Source: Ficedula albicollis (taxonomy: Eukaryota; Chordata; Aves; Passeriformes; Muscicapidae). Taken from it: 64,000 nt of DNA. Shown one piece after another: positions 1 through 12,340 of this stretch. Location of the stretch: NCBI RefSeq assembly GCF_000247815.1, contig NC_021674.1, positions 14,707,562 through 14,771,561 of the forward strand, written 5' to 3'. The translations under genes were made by a program, and so were the position numbers. A model generated the notes under the pieces. It did no database searches. It was not told where the DNA came from and saw nothing but the letters and a program-made list of their open reading frames with translations. How positions within the stretch are numbered: position 1 is the first letter of the stretch; each line of letters begins with the position of its first letter.

Positions 1-246
1 AGCTGTTGTTGAGTTAGGCCATTGAAACTAGTTTTAGTACAGTTCCAGTTTATGTGTGTAAACTTCCTTGGAGAGTATAGAGATCTGGTAACAAAAGGCA
101 GATATGCAAACGAGCTGCTATTCTAGAGTGAAAAAAAAGGTCATTCTAATTTATACCATTGGAATTTTCTCTCATCTTTCAGTAGCATAATGAATCACAG
201 GTGTGAGTGTCAAATATATTAACTGGTTTTGTTCCTGTCCTCCTAG

Positions 247-333
247 TCTTTGAACACCAGTGAATCCCACATATGTTTGGTACGGGACATGCAGAAAGTG
301 TTATCACTTAAAACAGATGCTGCTGTAACAAAG
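247..333 (+). CDS. WDR43: WDR43 coding exon (local exon 1)
   Basis: Acceptor TCCTAG ends at 246 and donor GTGAGC starts at 334. It gives 29 codons in phase 0, starting [18 protein letters not shown]. This is the first coding exon in the window; sequence before 247 looks intronic. Confidence 0.88.
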
Positions 334-3300
334 GTGAGCTTTGCATGAAATGTGATTTTATTGCTTCTCTTATTGTACTTCAGAAACAAAGTAGGTAACA
401 TTCACTGCTCTCTTAAAATGAGTTTGGATTTCTGTAAGGACCTGTTCAGAGCTGCAGAGGTAGCTGCAGATGTCCATAGCACTCAGGCAGGTGTGGGTAA
501 AGAGATCTTCATGGCTGCTGTGTGCCCTGGCATGTGCAAGAGCACACAGTGGCCATCTTCTAACTCAGCAGATCTCCTTGAGAGACAGGACTGATTGGTG
601 GGGTTTTTCTGCCTAAGATCAGTCCTTCCCTTTGAATCTTCCCTTTGAATCAACAAACCTTGTTGCTTTGTACAGCCTCTCTTTCCCTGGTAGTTTGGGA
701 TGAAGGTGGGATGACTTTGTTGGAGAGTCTAAATAAAATGCAGAGGAACCTTTCTTTATGTGGCCTTCATGTGTTCCTGCTCACAGGGACCTGGGAGTGT
801 GAGCTTGGCACTTGCATGGCAGCAGTGTCCAGTTATGCTACTTGACACTGTGTTCTCTCACGCAGGATCCTCTGGGTGTTTGGAGACAGACTGTAAAGTT
901 CTTAATCACTGTGCATATTCAAGGCCTTGAAGATTTGAAATGCTTGGAGTGTCAGTGAATGAGCAGACAGCACTGTTTTTCTGACCCTTTAGTTATCTAC
1001 CAGATGTGGTGCTCTATCAGCCATGCAGGGTTTTGTGCTGATGCCTCTGTCCTGGAGCTGCTGGGCAGCAGAGCTGCACTGTAGGGGCAGATGTAGGGCC
1101 TGTGTGGCATGCAGTGATGATACCCATCTTGGTTTCGCTTTTTACTGAATTCCAGTGAGGACGCATTTCTCTTGGCTGTCTGAGCATGCCATGTGGGAGA
1201 AGGTCAGTGATGATTGTGGTGAGCTAAGGGGATAGTATTTTGTCACCACTGGTGTTGTATGACAAGATTCTTGATGCAGAAAATCAGCTTTTTGGAAATT
1301 AGAAGTTGCTTTGCTCAGTGTAATAGATTATACTTGCATCACTTCAGAAGTATTTCCAAAAAAAAAGCCTGGATAGAAGTGCTATGGTTTAAGAAGTGTT
1401 CTGGAAGTAGCAGAAAATGCATTTTTGATATTCTGGAAGTGGCATACTATCTTACATTCTCTGTGAGTCAGGGGAGCATTTGGCTGTTAAATAGAAAATT
1501 CCATCTCCTCTGTTCATTGAAGATGATACCTTAGCTTGTGTGGTATAAATGAAGCTGTCTCTTTTTATCACTGTGGTCACAGCCTAATTCAGACAACTGA
1601 GTTCTGTGTCTGAACAATCCCTAGAAGAAAAGAGTTGGGATTGACGGGTATAGCGACTACCTTTTGCTGTTACATTGTGGTCAGTTATTGCCTTCCAGTG
1701 GATGCTGAATTAATCTGTGGTTTATGGAGCTGACAGTAAGCACAGGTAGTATCTATTGCCAAACATTCAAATATTTGTTGTTGGATACAAACAGTTCTGT
1801 GAATGCTATGGCAAAAGCTTGTAAGAAAAGTTGTTCACAGGTGACTTCAAAAAGACCATTGCTTTAGTTAATTATGAAAACTAGCTGTTTGGTTTTTGAG
1901 GTTATTTGTTCTCCTAAATATGCTGGATTTGCCTAATATTTATGAAGAAAATGGGTTGTGTCTGCCTGGTTTACCATATGTGTGAGAGTCTCAGAATGAA
2001 ATCTGTATTTTAAATTGGAAGAAAGCTTAAGATACTAGCAATTCATGCAAATGTGTTTATCTCTGTGTATTAGGTAAAGACCCCTGTTGTGAACTCGGAC
2101 ACCAAAGTTCTAGTTCCTGGCATTCCAGGACATAGTACAGCTGTCAAAACTCCAGCCTCGGGAAAAGAGAAAAAGAAAAACAAGAGGAAACCAGGCGAGA
2201 CAGAGGTAAAGGGCTTCTTCTTTCAAACTCAACAAGAATGGAGAAATGAGAATTATAAATCATTGCTATACCTTCTTTAGGTGACCTTGTATTGGTTTTG
2301 TTTGCTGTGGAAGAAAGGTTAATGATACCATCTTTCTGTATGAAAGAGATGTCCCCCTGCTCAGAGCACTTCCTTCATTCAAGCCCTCTGTGCCCTGCCT
2401 GTGATTGTTGCAGAACTTTGCCACACGCTTGTTGCTGCCTATGCCAACATAGATAGATCAGTGCTTTTCAGCCAAAACTTCATCTGCTTTGTTTTCTAAT
2501 TCTGTCTTCTGTCAGTGCATTTAAAAAGAATACACAAAATTTGTGTTCTTTTCCAGCAGAATTAGTGGGAATACTCTAAGTTAGTGCTTTGCTTTCAGCT
2601 GATATTGGTGAGAAACCACACTGACACAGGACTGCCCTTATTTCCCCTCTGCAGGAGAGCATTGAGGAGCGCCTTGGGGCTTTGGATATCGATGTGAGCA
2701 AAGTCAAAACTCCAGGTGGCCTTCCCCAAACAGACAGCTTTGCCGTGCTCCTGGTTCAGGGCTTGGAAAGCAACGATGCAGAAATCTTAAATGTAAGTCT
2801 TGCAAGCTCAGTGTGTGCTGTTGAATCTGTTCACTGGACTGGTAGGGAGCCTTCCTGAAAGTCGGGAAGGCTGAGCAGTTCAGAACCTGTTGTTTCTCCC
2901 AGTTGCTTTTTGCTGATTTGCTGCTGAAGGCAGTGCTATTATGAATTATAGTAGTGGTGGTACTTTTCTGTTGTTATCTGCCTTGCTTTCTGAGTCAGTC
3001 CCTGAACTTAGAGGCACTTTGTTTGTGATACATTTGTTATGTCACAGTTCAGATCTTTTCTAAGTGATGCTACCAATGCAGCCATGTTCCCTTTAGCTTG
3101 GATGAGCATAATCTGTGCTTAGTCTCCTGAGGGTACATTTTTCAAGCAGGTACTGTTTGAAGAATGAATTGATGACAAGTTTCACTTGAAAAGCTTATCC
3201 TTGCATTTGGACAAAATAGTACTAGGGGTGGGGAACTGTTAAGAATTTGATGCTGAATAGACATTTCTTGTCACAGATGCTGGTGAAAGGCATTCATTTA

Positions 3301-6300
3301 TGGAAGTCAAACAGAAAATATCAAGGGAGATTTTCATGTTCCTGTAATGCATGATTTCTAACATGGGGCAGGTGGGACAGAGGCAATGCTAGATTGTGTT
3401 AGGTGGGTTTATTGAGTGTCTTTACTTTGTTAATTGTACATGACTTGGAAAATGAAACTTCTTTTCATAGCAAATCTTCTGCTCATTATCCTCAGCATAC
3501 AAAAGTAGTGGAGTAGGAAGAGATTTAGAGGCAGGAATTTTTGGTTTTGCTGATTGCTCATACACATGGTAAAGCTCAATTATTCTCTGATCATATTTTT
3601 TCATTTTAACAGAAAGTGCTTAACACAAGGAAAGAAAATATAGTAAAGAACACAGTAGCCAGAATGCCTATACATGCTGTCATTCCACTGCTGCATGAGG
3701 TAAGGAAGTACCTCCAGTACTGTCTTGTATTGCCATACAAGCCACATGTGATTTGCCTTCTAGCTACTAAAATCCAGGATATGTCTCTTTATTTTTGAAA
3801 ATGGTTTGATGCTGTGAGAGGACTGAAATGTTTCTTAATTTATCCCTGATACACTTTTTATCTTTTCTGGCTGAAGATTCACCAAAGGACCAGGTGTCAC
3901 TGTCAAAGCTAGGAAGATCATTAGGTCACGTACTACTATCTTAAATGATGATGTGGGAGAAGGAAGGGAAGAGATTAAGCAAAAGCTAGTATAGTGCGTG
4001 GCAAATAATCACCCTTACATCTTGTTTTCAGCTACTAACGTGGACGATAGTTTAAGGCATCATGAAGTCCATTTGCTGTACTTATACTTTGAACATCATT
4101 TAGCAGTAATTTTAAAAGGGATTTGGCTTCTGAACTGCTTAGTCAGTGATATTAAATAAACTCTTTCATTTGGACAGAAATACTTTAATGATTAGGTTTC
4201 ACTGGACGTTACTATTTTAAACCAAACGCTGGTTAGTAGCTCTTATTATGTGAACGATGTTCTATTATATAAGGTAATGGTTCAATTTATTTTGTATTTT
4301 GGTGTGCTGACCACAAGTAAGATTAAATTTTTTTATGGCACCGATCTTAAATGAGTTCTGCAGATGGCCTGGTGCTGAATGTTTGGTCTTACAGCACCTC
4401 CATAGGCTTATGTTAATGAAATGCTGTGTTTCTTCCCTGGGATGTTTTTTGGGGAATCTAAGTGCAAGTGTTTAGCGCTGTAATCTCAGTGGATAGTCAG
4501 ACCTTTGTGTAACTGTCTTCTCCCAAGCTTGAGACCTGTTGTGTGAAATGACCTTTACCTGATACTCTTTTCACTTGTTTCCCCAACTTTTCCACCATGT
4601 AACAAACTGCTCTACTAAACAGATAAACAGAGATGAAAAAGGTTTCCTATTAGTTATTCCTGCCAGGTTTAAGCTGCAGTGGATATTTTGCATGTTAAGA
4701 GTTCCTGCTTTCTTGTAATACTGAAACCCAGCCTCTGCAAGTTACCACCTTGTGTAGAGGGTGGTAGAGCCAGAAGTGTAATTTTCTGGAGCCTGTCAGT
4801 GGTTAATCCTAGCAAGCCTCAAATGCCTGGAAAACTTTCTGTCCCAGTACTGGGGCTGTCAAATGATCTCATGTTGGGGTTTTAAATTTGTTATGTTGTT
4901 ACTTATTGCTGACTGTTCTTTTTGTCCTTTTAGCTTACAAAGAGATTGCAGGGCAACCCATACAGGTAAGAGACAACTCAGCTACAGTTCAATTCACCTA
5001 AAACTTTTCACATGTGTGTGTTATGGTCCCTCCTACCATGTATGTGATAGATTTCCAAAGTAACTGCAATTAAACTGCAGCATCTGGAGGTAAATACTCA
5101 CCTCATTGAGAGTGAAAAGAAGAACTTAAAACACTTAAAGCAGTGCTTTGTTAAGGTGGCTGAAGTGGAATTGTAAAGGGAAAAGGATACCTGCAATTAG
5201 CATATAACCCTGAGAATGTAACTGAAGGCCCCAAATGTTTATATTATGGACCTGGTCAATAAATAAAATAACTCTGAGGTGTAGAGCTTGTTTAATTATC
5301 AAATGTATTTAGACATCTCTTAATGTGGTGTTTTATAACAGAACCAGCTTCCCCCCCTCCATCTTGTTGTGTTGCCATAAGGACAGCTGTGTTGAGATGG
5401 GCTGTGCTGAGTTGTGGGGGTTAGGTTGGTTTGGGTGGAGTTTATTTTTTCTAAATATAAATTTCCTCATTGTAGGTGGAAAAGAAAGTATTGTGCTTTG
5501 ATCTTTGAGACCATCCATAAAAGATTTCAGAAGCACAGACCCCTGAGCTTGCCTAGTTTAGTCCCTCACTGAAATGTCTGTTCCTTTCCTAAAAAATAAC
5601 TTGCATATCTCATGTGGATAGCCAAAGTTTACATTTCCACCTGTAGAGAGCATATATCTTCTTCTCTAACTAAAAGAGAACACTTTAGAACTATTTAGCA
5701 TCTAGAATGTGAAATGGGTGTCTCTTCAGCCACTATCTCTTGGATATAATTTATTTATCTTTTCCAGTGCCTCACTAATGGTTCGATGGCTGAAGTCTGT
5801 TTTTACCCTACATGCATCCTACCTTTCCACAGTAAGTATTTTTCATTCATGCCAAAGCACTTAGGCAAAACTACATTTAAATGCATAAATAAACATATTT
5901 TCTTTCTTCAAGAAATGGTCTCCTGCTCTCTGTATAGAGAGCTATGCTTACACCACTTTTGTTGAACCTACTGGACATTGCTGATAAAATTGTTTGTCTT
6001 AGTCATTCCTGACATAATTATAGCCATCCCAAAGTCAAACCAAGATAAGTTATGTCACACCTCTGAAAGGGAACAAAATTACTGCCAAAGAGTAATTTAG
6101 CCTGTGTCAGTAGATCTTACACAACTAACTTTTCCTTGTTCTTGTAATTCTCATATTGAGACTGTCTTGGGCGTGGCCGGATTTATAGGGTAAGGGTGTG
6201 CCAAAGTTGGCAGGGTAGGAAGTAATGCTGCAGCTTCTGGATTGAAGTCCAGCCTTGCCTTACAAGTGATGCACTCTTGCTGGGTTAAGAAAAAGACGTT

Positions 6301-8203
6301 TGGGCAGTGTCAGCCCTTTCTGCCATTTGTTATAGGATTGCTGAGCAGCAGAACTTGCATGCATTGCTGAGGCTGCATTTGGACACCGGTGTGTGTTCAG
6401 TTCCCACTTACACAGCTTTCTGAACAGTGCTTCACCCCTACATGGCAGAGGCTGGAAAGGGAGTCCAACAGTGACTATGCTTTAATACTTCTAAACATGG
6501 CTAAGTGTTAATTGATCAGGCTGCAGGTGGTTCCTGAGACCCCTCAGCTCTCCCTTCTATCTCGAATAATGTATGCAAGTATTGCTTGCTCCAAACATAC
6601 AAAAATAGTTTAAAAAAAAACCAAAAAAAACCATTTAGGATGTGTTTGTTAACGGTTTCATTTTTTTTCATCTGTCTCTTCTCCCAAGTTGCCAGACCTT
6701 ATTCCTCAGCTGGGAATGTTGTACCAGTTGATGGAGAGCAGGGTAAAAACTTTGCAAAAGCTTTCCCGTCTGCATGGAAGACTCTTCATTCTTGTCACCC
6801 AGGTGAGCTTCACCTGCATAACATGGGATGTGCAGGGGTGTTGTTTGCAGACTTCACTTGCTGTTGGGATTGCATCTGATGCAATTTGTCCTGGGCACTT
6901 TAATGCAGCTGCTGTTGAGGGACACTGATAATGCTCAGAGCAGGCCATTAACTGACTGTCCTGTCAGTCCCTGCTCACTGGGACTCTTTTGTCCTGCCAA
7001 ATGTGTCTGTTCACCCATAGAGTTTTAAAGAGGAATAAATAGGAGGCAGTGAGCCACTTTGGAGCAGATGCCTCTCTGATTTTACTTTGTCATTTGTACT
7101 TTTTTGGATGTTAAACCAGCAGTGTAAGTGAATTAATGTGCACTACCCTTAGTGTAGATGTCATTTACATTGGTAAGAGTTCTGTTGTCTTTTAAAGTTG
7201 AAATGCATGATTAAATCTAAGACTAATCTGCAAATTCCATTCAGCTTGCAGCATCACAAGCAGTTCAGGATGTACCTGAGGTTAATCAGACTGCAAAGCT
7301 GGTCTATGAGGATGGTAAGTGTTGTATGCTAAGTGTAGCTCAGCTCCTGAATTTACATGACAGCCTACATTTGATGGCTGTTCATTATGCTCCTGTGCTT
7401 ATCTACCAGTGTACAGTCTGCACTTAGAGGGGTTTTGTGGGATGTCCATGGCAGGAAAATCAGTGGCTAAGACATCTTGTAGTTAAGTTGCTCATTCCTT
7501 GCCTTCCTTTTATCTCCTTTAATTCCCTCCCAGCCTTGCTTCACAAATGAAGAAATCAGTGAATTGGAAGTTCAGTGTGATGCTTTAACTTACCTGGCAA
7601 CCTTAAATTTCTAGTGTTACCTGCCGTTATGCTAAGGTAGATACGGTGAAGGCACTGCTATGTTGAGTCAGCAGGACAGCAGTGTAGGGGATGTCCGTGT
7701 GTGTGAGCACATACTTCCAGTTTGGCTTTTCTCCTACTGCATCTTCACCCTGTGTATTGGTAATGGAAGTGACCTGGTCTTAAGTGACGTTGGTTACCTC
7801 ATCTCCTGGTAGAATCTGTTTTGGTATGGAAATAGCACAGTCTGAAGATTTGGCAGCACATGGGACTGGACTTTGTTTACACAGTGACATTTTAAAGTCT
7901 GTTCCCCAGACTGAGAGATTTTCTCTTTGCAGACTCCTCGGAGGAGGAAGGCTCAGATGATGAGATGATTGCAGATAAAGACTCTGATGTAAGTGGAGTT
8001 AGACCAGATCTTCTCTGATTTGCTTATAGCAGAAATGGTGTGACTGACAAAGATTCAAATATTTCTGTTTTATTTTCCCCCAGGAAAACTGGGATGAAGA
8101 TGATGAAAAAGAGGAGCAATCTGATGAACAAGACATGACTGTTGAAAAGGAAATCAATGGTGATTCTGATTTGGAACCAGAAAATGAAAGTGAAGAAGAA
8201 TAA
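247..8203 (+). CDS. WDR43: WDR43 (UTP5), 3' part of gene, ten coding exons
   Basis: Nucleolar WD-repeat protein of the t-UTP/UtpA part of the small-subunit processome, needed for pre-rRNA transcription and 18S maturation (family knowledge). Coding exons are 247-333, 2074-2205, 2655-2792, 3613-3699, 4934-4965, 5768-5831, 6689-6802, 7245-7314, 7933-7988 and 8084-8203; all have AG/GT borders and the phases join into one frame of about 299 residues ending in TAA. The central exons (about 2655-6802) match the C-terminal Utp12 domain, with [25 protein letters not shown] and [14 protein letters not shown]. The tail is strongly acidic and ends in [15 protein letters not shown], very close to the human C terminus as I remember it. 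The WD40 propeller exons lie upstream of the window, so the gene is partial here only because of the window edge. No disruption seen. Confidence 0.95.
1105..1191 (+). ncRNA. Box C/D snoRNA in a WDR43 intron (SNORD53/SNORD92-like)
   Basis: All expected elements are visible. C box GTGATGA is at 1114-1120, D' box CTGA at 1145-1148, a C'-like AGTGAGGA near 1154-1161, and D box CTGA at 1180-1183. An uninterrupted 8-bp terminal stem joins TGGCATGC (1105-1112) and GCATGCCA (1184-1191) right against the boxes. The two guide regions are about 1126-1144 and 1162-1179. The human WDR43 introns host SNORD53 and SNORD92 (established knowledge), so one of these is the likely identity; I cannot tell which, nor the exact rRNA target, from the sequence alone. 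It would be processed from the spliced intron and guide 2'-O-methylation. Confidence 0.85.
2074..2205 (+). CDS. WDR43: WDR43 coding exon (local exon 2)
   Basis: Acceptor TATTAG ends at 2073, donor GTAAAG at 2206, 44 codons in phase 0. It contains [20 protein letters not shown], a conserved WDR43 linker, then a lysine-rich stretch (KEKKKNKRK) that could help nucleolar targeting. Confidence 0.93.
2655..2792 (+). CDS. WDR43: WDR43 coding exon (local exon 3), start of Utp12 domain
   Basis: Acceptor CTGCAG ends at 2654, donor GTAAGT at 2793, 46 codons in phase 0. [13 protein letters not shown] followed by [14 protein letters not shown] matches the beginning of the Utp12 domain. Confidence 0.94.
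3613..3699 (+). CDS. WDR43: WDR43 coding exon (local exon 4), Utp12 domain
   Basis: Acceptor TAACAG ends at 3612, donor GTAAGG at 3700. The 29 codons include [18 protein letters not shown], a helical part of the Utp12 domain. Confidence 0.93.
4934..4965 (+). CDS. WDR43: WDR43 coding micro-exon (local exon 5)
   Basis: A 32-nt exon with acceptor TTTTAG and donor GTAAGA. It encodes [10 protein letters not shown] plus two bases (AG) that are completed by the T at 5768. Too short to see as an open frame; the phase match on both sides and similarity to family members support it. Confidence 0.9.
5768..5831 (+). CDS. WDR43: WDR43 coding exon (local exon 6), Utp12 domain
   Basis: Acceptor TTCCAG ends at 5767, donor GTAAGT at 5832. 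The split serine codon is followed by [20 protein letters not shown], a well conserved Utp12 segment. Confidence 0.92.
6689..6802 (+). CDS. WDR43: WDR43 coding exon (local exon 7), end of Utp12 domain
   Basis: The acceptor is CCCAAG, an AAG rather than CAG or TAG, with a T-rich tract before it; the donor is GTGAGC at 6803. The 38 codons start [18 protein letters not shown] and end LFILVTQ. The start is fixed by the frame from the previous exon. Confidence 0.93.
7245..7314 (+). CDS. WDR43: WDR43 coding exon (local exon 8)
   Basis: Acceptor TTCAG ends at 7244, donor GTAAGT at 7315. It encodes [13 protein letters not shown]...KLVYED, ending one base into an aspartate codon. KLVYEx is the lead-in to the acidic tail in WDR43. 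Confidence 0.9.
7933..7988 (+). CDS. WDR43: WDR43 coding exon (local exon 9), acidic
   Basis: Acceptor TTGCAG ends at 7932, donor GTAAGT at 7989. It encodes [18 protein letters not shown], a serine/acidic stretch typical of casein-kinase-2-type phosphorylated nucleolar tails. Confidence 0.93.
8084..8203 (+). CDS. WDR43: WDR43 last coding exon (local exon 10)
   Basis: Acceptor CCCCAG ends at 8083. 39 codons plus TAA encode [16 protein letters not shown]... to the highly acidic end PENESEEE. Confidence 0.95.
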   Translation, partial: ENWDEDDEKEEQSDEQDMTVEKEINGDSDLEPENESEEE

Positions 8204-9235
8204 CAGCACGAAAGAGTAATTTTAGCGGTTGAGCAAGTGGGCCACCAAGCTCTTTGATTCTGGATCCTGTTGCTGAAAGATGCTGTATTTGCATATCAGG
8301 AGTGCAAAGCATTGCACAGCCTGTGTGCAGAGGCACCTGTGGGGCACTGCATTTCTGAATCCAGAATGTTTAACCGTGCCAGCCTTCTCTCGCCCTCCTT
8401 CCCTGCGCTTACTTAGAGAAACATTTCCTCCACCTCCTGGTCAGATTATGCCTGTCATGTGGACATGCATTTGTATCTCAAGTGAAATAAATCTGCCACC
8501 GCTGTTTGTGTGGGAAACTTGGTTCAGCTTTACATTGAGTTTGTTTCAAATATTCAAGACAACTGGTCTATACCTTCTTTCCATGCTTCAGTTAGCAATA
8601 GCAAGTGGGCATCCTTTTGATTTTTTTTTTAAAGAAACAGAAAAAAAGAAAAAAAAGATATTTTTGTAATATTTAAATTCTGTCCTGAAATTCTTTTCTT
8701 CCCCCCTTTCATTGGCTTAGCCATACTTTGGCAATATGTAAATGCCAACTCGACTTAAAAATGGGTTTTTCCTTTTTTTTTAACAAATTTGAACTCAATA
8801 CTTTTATATGTACAAATCACTGACTTTTCTTGTGCTTTAAAAGGACATTAGAACTATCACTGGCTCCTAATTTTGTTTTAATGGAGGCTGTATATAAATT
8901 TAATGTTAACCCAGAGGACAGACCATGTTGAGTTGGGTGGGGAGAGGGGAGTGACACAGGGAAAGGAGAAGGTAAATAAATGCTTGTGAATACATAGCAC
9001 AGAGCTATACTTTTCTTACGGATTTTTAATCTCTCAGTGGCAGAACAAGGACAGTTATTTGCTCAGCTAATGGAAGCTGAAGTGGTGCAAACACGTTTTT
9101 AAAAGCAAAACACGGTAAAGGTTTGAGCCATTCACCACTATAATGTACAATAATATATTTGTCTATAAATGGAGCTGTTGCAACAAATACCACCCTCTTT
9201 GTAAAGTGAATAAATATACATCTCTTTTACCAAAT
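8204..9235 (+). other. WDR43: WDR43 3' UTR with three polyA signals
   Basis: Sequence after the stop codon contains AATAAA at 8486-8491, 8975-8980 and 9209-9214. The last is followed within about 30 bases by a GT-rich stretch (9245-9260) that fits a downstream element. The end of the transcript is inferred. Confidence 0.55.
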
Positions 9236-11170
9236 ACCTGTCCTGTGGTGTTTGTTGAGAGAGACCTTAGGTGGCTTCAGGTGGTGGTTAAAGGTGAAAT
9301 GCTGCTTGTAGAAAGCATATTTCTAGTGGAGGAGGAAGGCAACCTAAAAGGTTATGATGTTCTGCAAAGCATCTGTTGTTACAGACTTCTTGTTTCTGTC
9401 CCTTTAAGTTTTATCCATTGGTTTGTCCACAGCTTGGCTTGCACTGGGGTTGCAGCACTGTCTGGAAGTGCAGGGCATTGTGCCATGGACAAAGCTGGAA
9501 GAGACGTTCCTGGGTTTGGAGAGCTGGAGTTAGAATGGCAGCAGGTGGAGGCTTTCACAGTCTTCAGAGGGTTTTAACTGACAGTAAATCATAGCCTTAC
9601 TACTGTTTAAAGCTGGGCTTTATTTGTTTTTGTTCGGAGATGCTATGACAAGTGCCCACACTTGTACATTGTCTGTGCTCAAGCCACCAAACGCGGCTGA
9701 ACTGATGTGTCAGTTTTTAAGGGAATCCTGCTGTCACTGTGTGCAGGTAGGCTTTGGGTTGGGCAAAAGAGGGGTATGAATTGAGGGGTGTTCTCTTTGG
9801 GTGAGTGCTGCTCTGCTGAACTTTTGATATGTGCAGTAACACAAAGAGCCAGCTGTGTTTCGGTCCTGCAAGGTCCTGCCTGTGTCGGAATCCCAGTCCT
9901 TCCAGAAGCTGAAGCAGAAGCCCTGGATTGGGGTGAAAGAGCAGGCAGAGTATCCTGTCTGCACTGTTGGGGTGTGGGGAATGGTGGCTTCAGGAACTTG
10001 CCCCCACTGCCCCGTGTTACCTGTAAGGTTGGCATAGCCTGTATCCATCATTTCTCTGCAACAGAAACTGTTCCAGGAGTGGGGCTGGGAGAGAACCAGG
10101 CAGCAGGAAGAGCAGGGGGATCTTAAGAGCATTTTGTTCATTCTTGGTTCTCACAGACATTTAGATTGTGTGAATCTGTTTCAGTGACAGCCGGCTGGTA
10201 GCAGGGAGTGAGTCCTTGCTTTGGGGTTATGACAGCCGGTTCACCCTGTCCTCAGCCCTCAAGCAGTTGCTCTGTGTGGCACTGTGACTGTGGCAGCTGC
10301 AAACAATTGGGCTTCTTGGTCAAAAATTGCCCTCACTTGAGAGCTGCTAACTGACAATGCTGTGCACTTTCTAATCCTTAAAACTATCTGCAAAACCAAG
10401 GTCTCAGCCACTCAAGGACTAAACTGTGTCCTCCTTTGTTTAGAGAGGTTAAATGGGATAGGTCCTCCCTTCTAATTTAATCCTGGTAGTTTGGGAGCAA
10501 TGAAGAGAATGAGGAGGACAGACCAGCTGCTCATTTAGAGCAGTGGAGGTTGGAGAGAGTTTGTGAGAAGTCGAGTGCAAACATCTGCAGTTAAGCAGCC
10601 AAGAAAACAATAGGATGAAAACCCTCAGGTGTAACTTTTAGTTTTATTTGCCCAGCTATTATCGTGTCTCATTTATAAGTGTGTTTTTAATGTCTGTCCA
10701 GGCACCCCTGCAGGGCCTCTGGGCTTTTTGTCCCCAGTCACAGCAGATAAACTGACTGTGGCAAGGAGCAATACCAGAGATGGCCAGCGGGCGTCAGACC
10801 AGCTCCACAAAATTCCTTGTGTCACCTTGCAGGAGCAACCTGTGACTCGCCTCTGAGGATGGCGTACGCGCATCGTTACCAAATGCACCCTGCTGTAAGG
10901 CGCGGTGGCTCACTTTCTTGCCTCGTTATGTTCCTGCTTCCAAAGGGACTTAGTACCCCACCAGCACTTGGGCTGAGAAGTGTTTGTTGCCTCTCTCCCT
11001 AAGTATTTCAGTGTTCTGTCTGATTCTAGGAAGTTTCACAGGGGAATAAGAGCTGCCTGAGTGGGTTGTGCAGCTGTGTCTGTTAAATGCTGTGCAGTGT
11101 CAGAGTTAACGGACGTTTTGCTTCTGGCCTCCCTCTGTGCTATGGGAAGCGATTTACTTGTCTTAAAAAA
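9236..11170. other. Intergenic, nothing recognised
   Basis: Short open frames on both strands overlap each other without splice structure or recognisable protein similarity. A 12-codon ATG frame at 10859-10894 ends exactly at a donor-like GTAAGG, but no partner exon was found. Confidence 0.5.
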
Positions 11171-12340
11171 AAAACCCCAACAAAACAAACACGTTTTCAG
11201 GATCATCCTCTAAATGATTCTTGCTAATGGCTTCTCTGTCCCAAAAAAAGTATCTTAATGACCTTGGTTAAGTAGAAACAAACAGAAGCAAAATGTGCTG
11301 TTGGAGAGGAGGATGACATGGAAAGGGAGAAAATAAGGAAAGGTTTAGGATGCACAACTAGTTCTTAGAGAATTCCTGATTCCTGGCAACATCAGCATGT
11401 AGGCATTTGAGAAATGCACCTAAAAACTATGGAGATGGCACACAGCCTGATTGCCAAGTTCTCATTTGGGCTGTCCTGTGATGAAACATTGGCTTGGTCC
11501 TGTATTTAACCTTTGCATGGAAGAGAATTCTTTGGTGATAAGGGAGACTCCTTTTCTGTGTGGTCTTGCCCTTTGCCCCTTTTGCCTCTGCATAAACCAA
11601 AATTAAGTCTCCTAGAAACTGATCTGTGGCCCTTGGGGTGTTGGTTCCCTGCTCCCTGGAAGGAGGGGACTGGAGAGAGAAGCTTTGTGCAGACTCTTGT
11701 TTCCTTGCAGGAAAACTGGCATCACCAGCAGCCCCAACAAAACAGGATCATCCTCTAAATGATTCTTGCTAATGGCTTCAAAACCCCAACAAAACAAACA
11801 CGTTTTCAGGATCATCCTCTAAATGATTCTTGCTAATGGCTTCTCTGTCCCAAAAAAAGTATCTTAATGACCTTGGTTAAGTAGAAACAAACAGAAGCAA
11901 AATGTGCTGTTGGAGAGGAGGATGACATGGAAAGGGAGAAAATAAGGAAAGGTTTAGGATGCACAACTAGTTCTTAGAGAATTCCTGATTCCTGGCAACA
12001 TCAGCATGTAGGCATTTGAGAAATGCACCTAAAAACTATGGAGATGGCACACAGCCTGATTGCCAAGTTCTCATTTGGGCTGTCCTGTGATGAAACATTG
12101 GCTTGGTCCTGTATTTAACCTTTGCATGGAAGAGAATTCTTTGGTGATAAGGGAGACTCCTTTTCTGTGTGGTCTTGCCCTTTGCCCCTTTTGCCTCTGC
12201 ATAAACCAAAATTAAGTCTCCTAGAAACTGATCTGTGGCCCTTGGGGTGTTGGTTCCCTGCTCCCTGGAAGGAGGGGACTGGAGAGAGAAGCTTTGTGCA
12301 GACTCTTGTTTCCTTGCAGGAAAACTGGCATCACCAGCAG
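11171..12340. repeat. Tandem duplication, period 609 bp
   Basis: Copies 11171-11731 and 11780-12340 appear identical over about 561 bp. The 48-bp junction (11732-11779) is a shortened third piece of the unit's start (CCCCAACAAAAC then GGATCATCCTCTAAATGATT). No gene recognised inside. Confidence 0.9.

Noticed and set aside
1207..1290. Second GTGATGA just after the snoRNA
   Set aside because: No D box at suitable distance and no terminal stem.
3169..3256. TTGATGA ... CTGA spacing like a C/D snoRNA
   Set aside because: C box has T at its first position and the flanks do not pair.
9143..9577. 144-residue open frame after WDR43
   Set aside because: Overlaps the WDR43 3' UTR end and a competing frame; no similarity, no splice sites.
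10859..10894. Short ATG frame MAYAHRYQMHPA ending at a GTAAGG donor
   Set aside because: A possible first exon, but nothing in compatible phase could be linked and the protein is not recognised.
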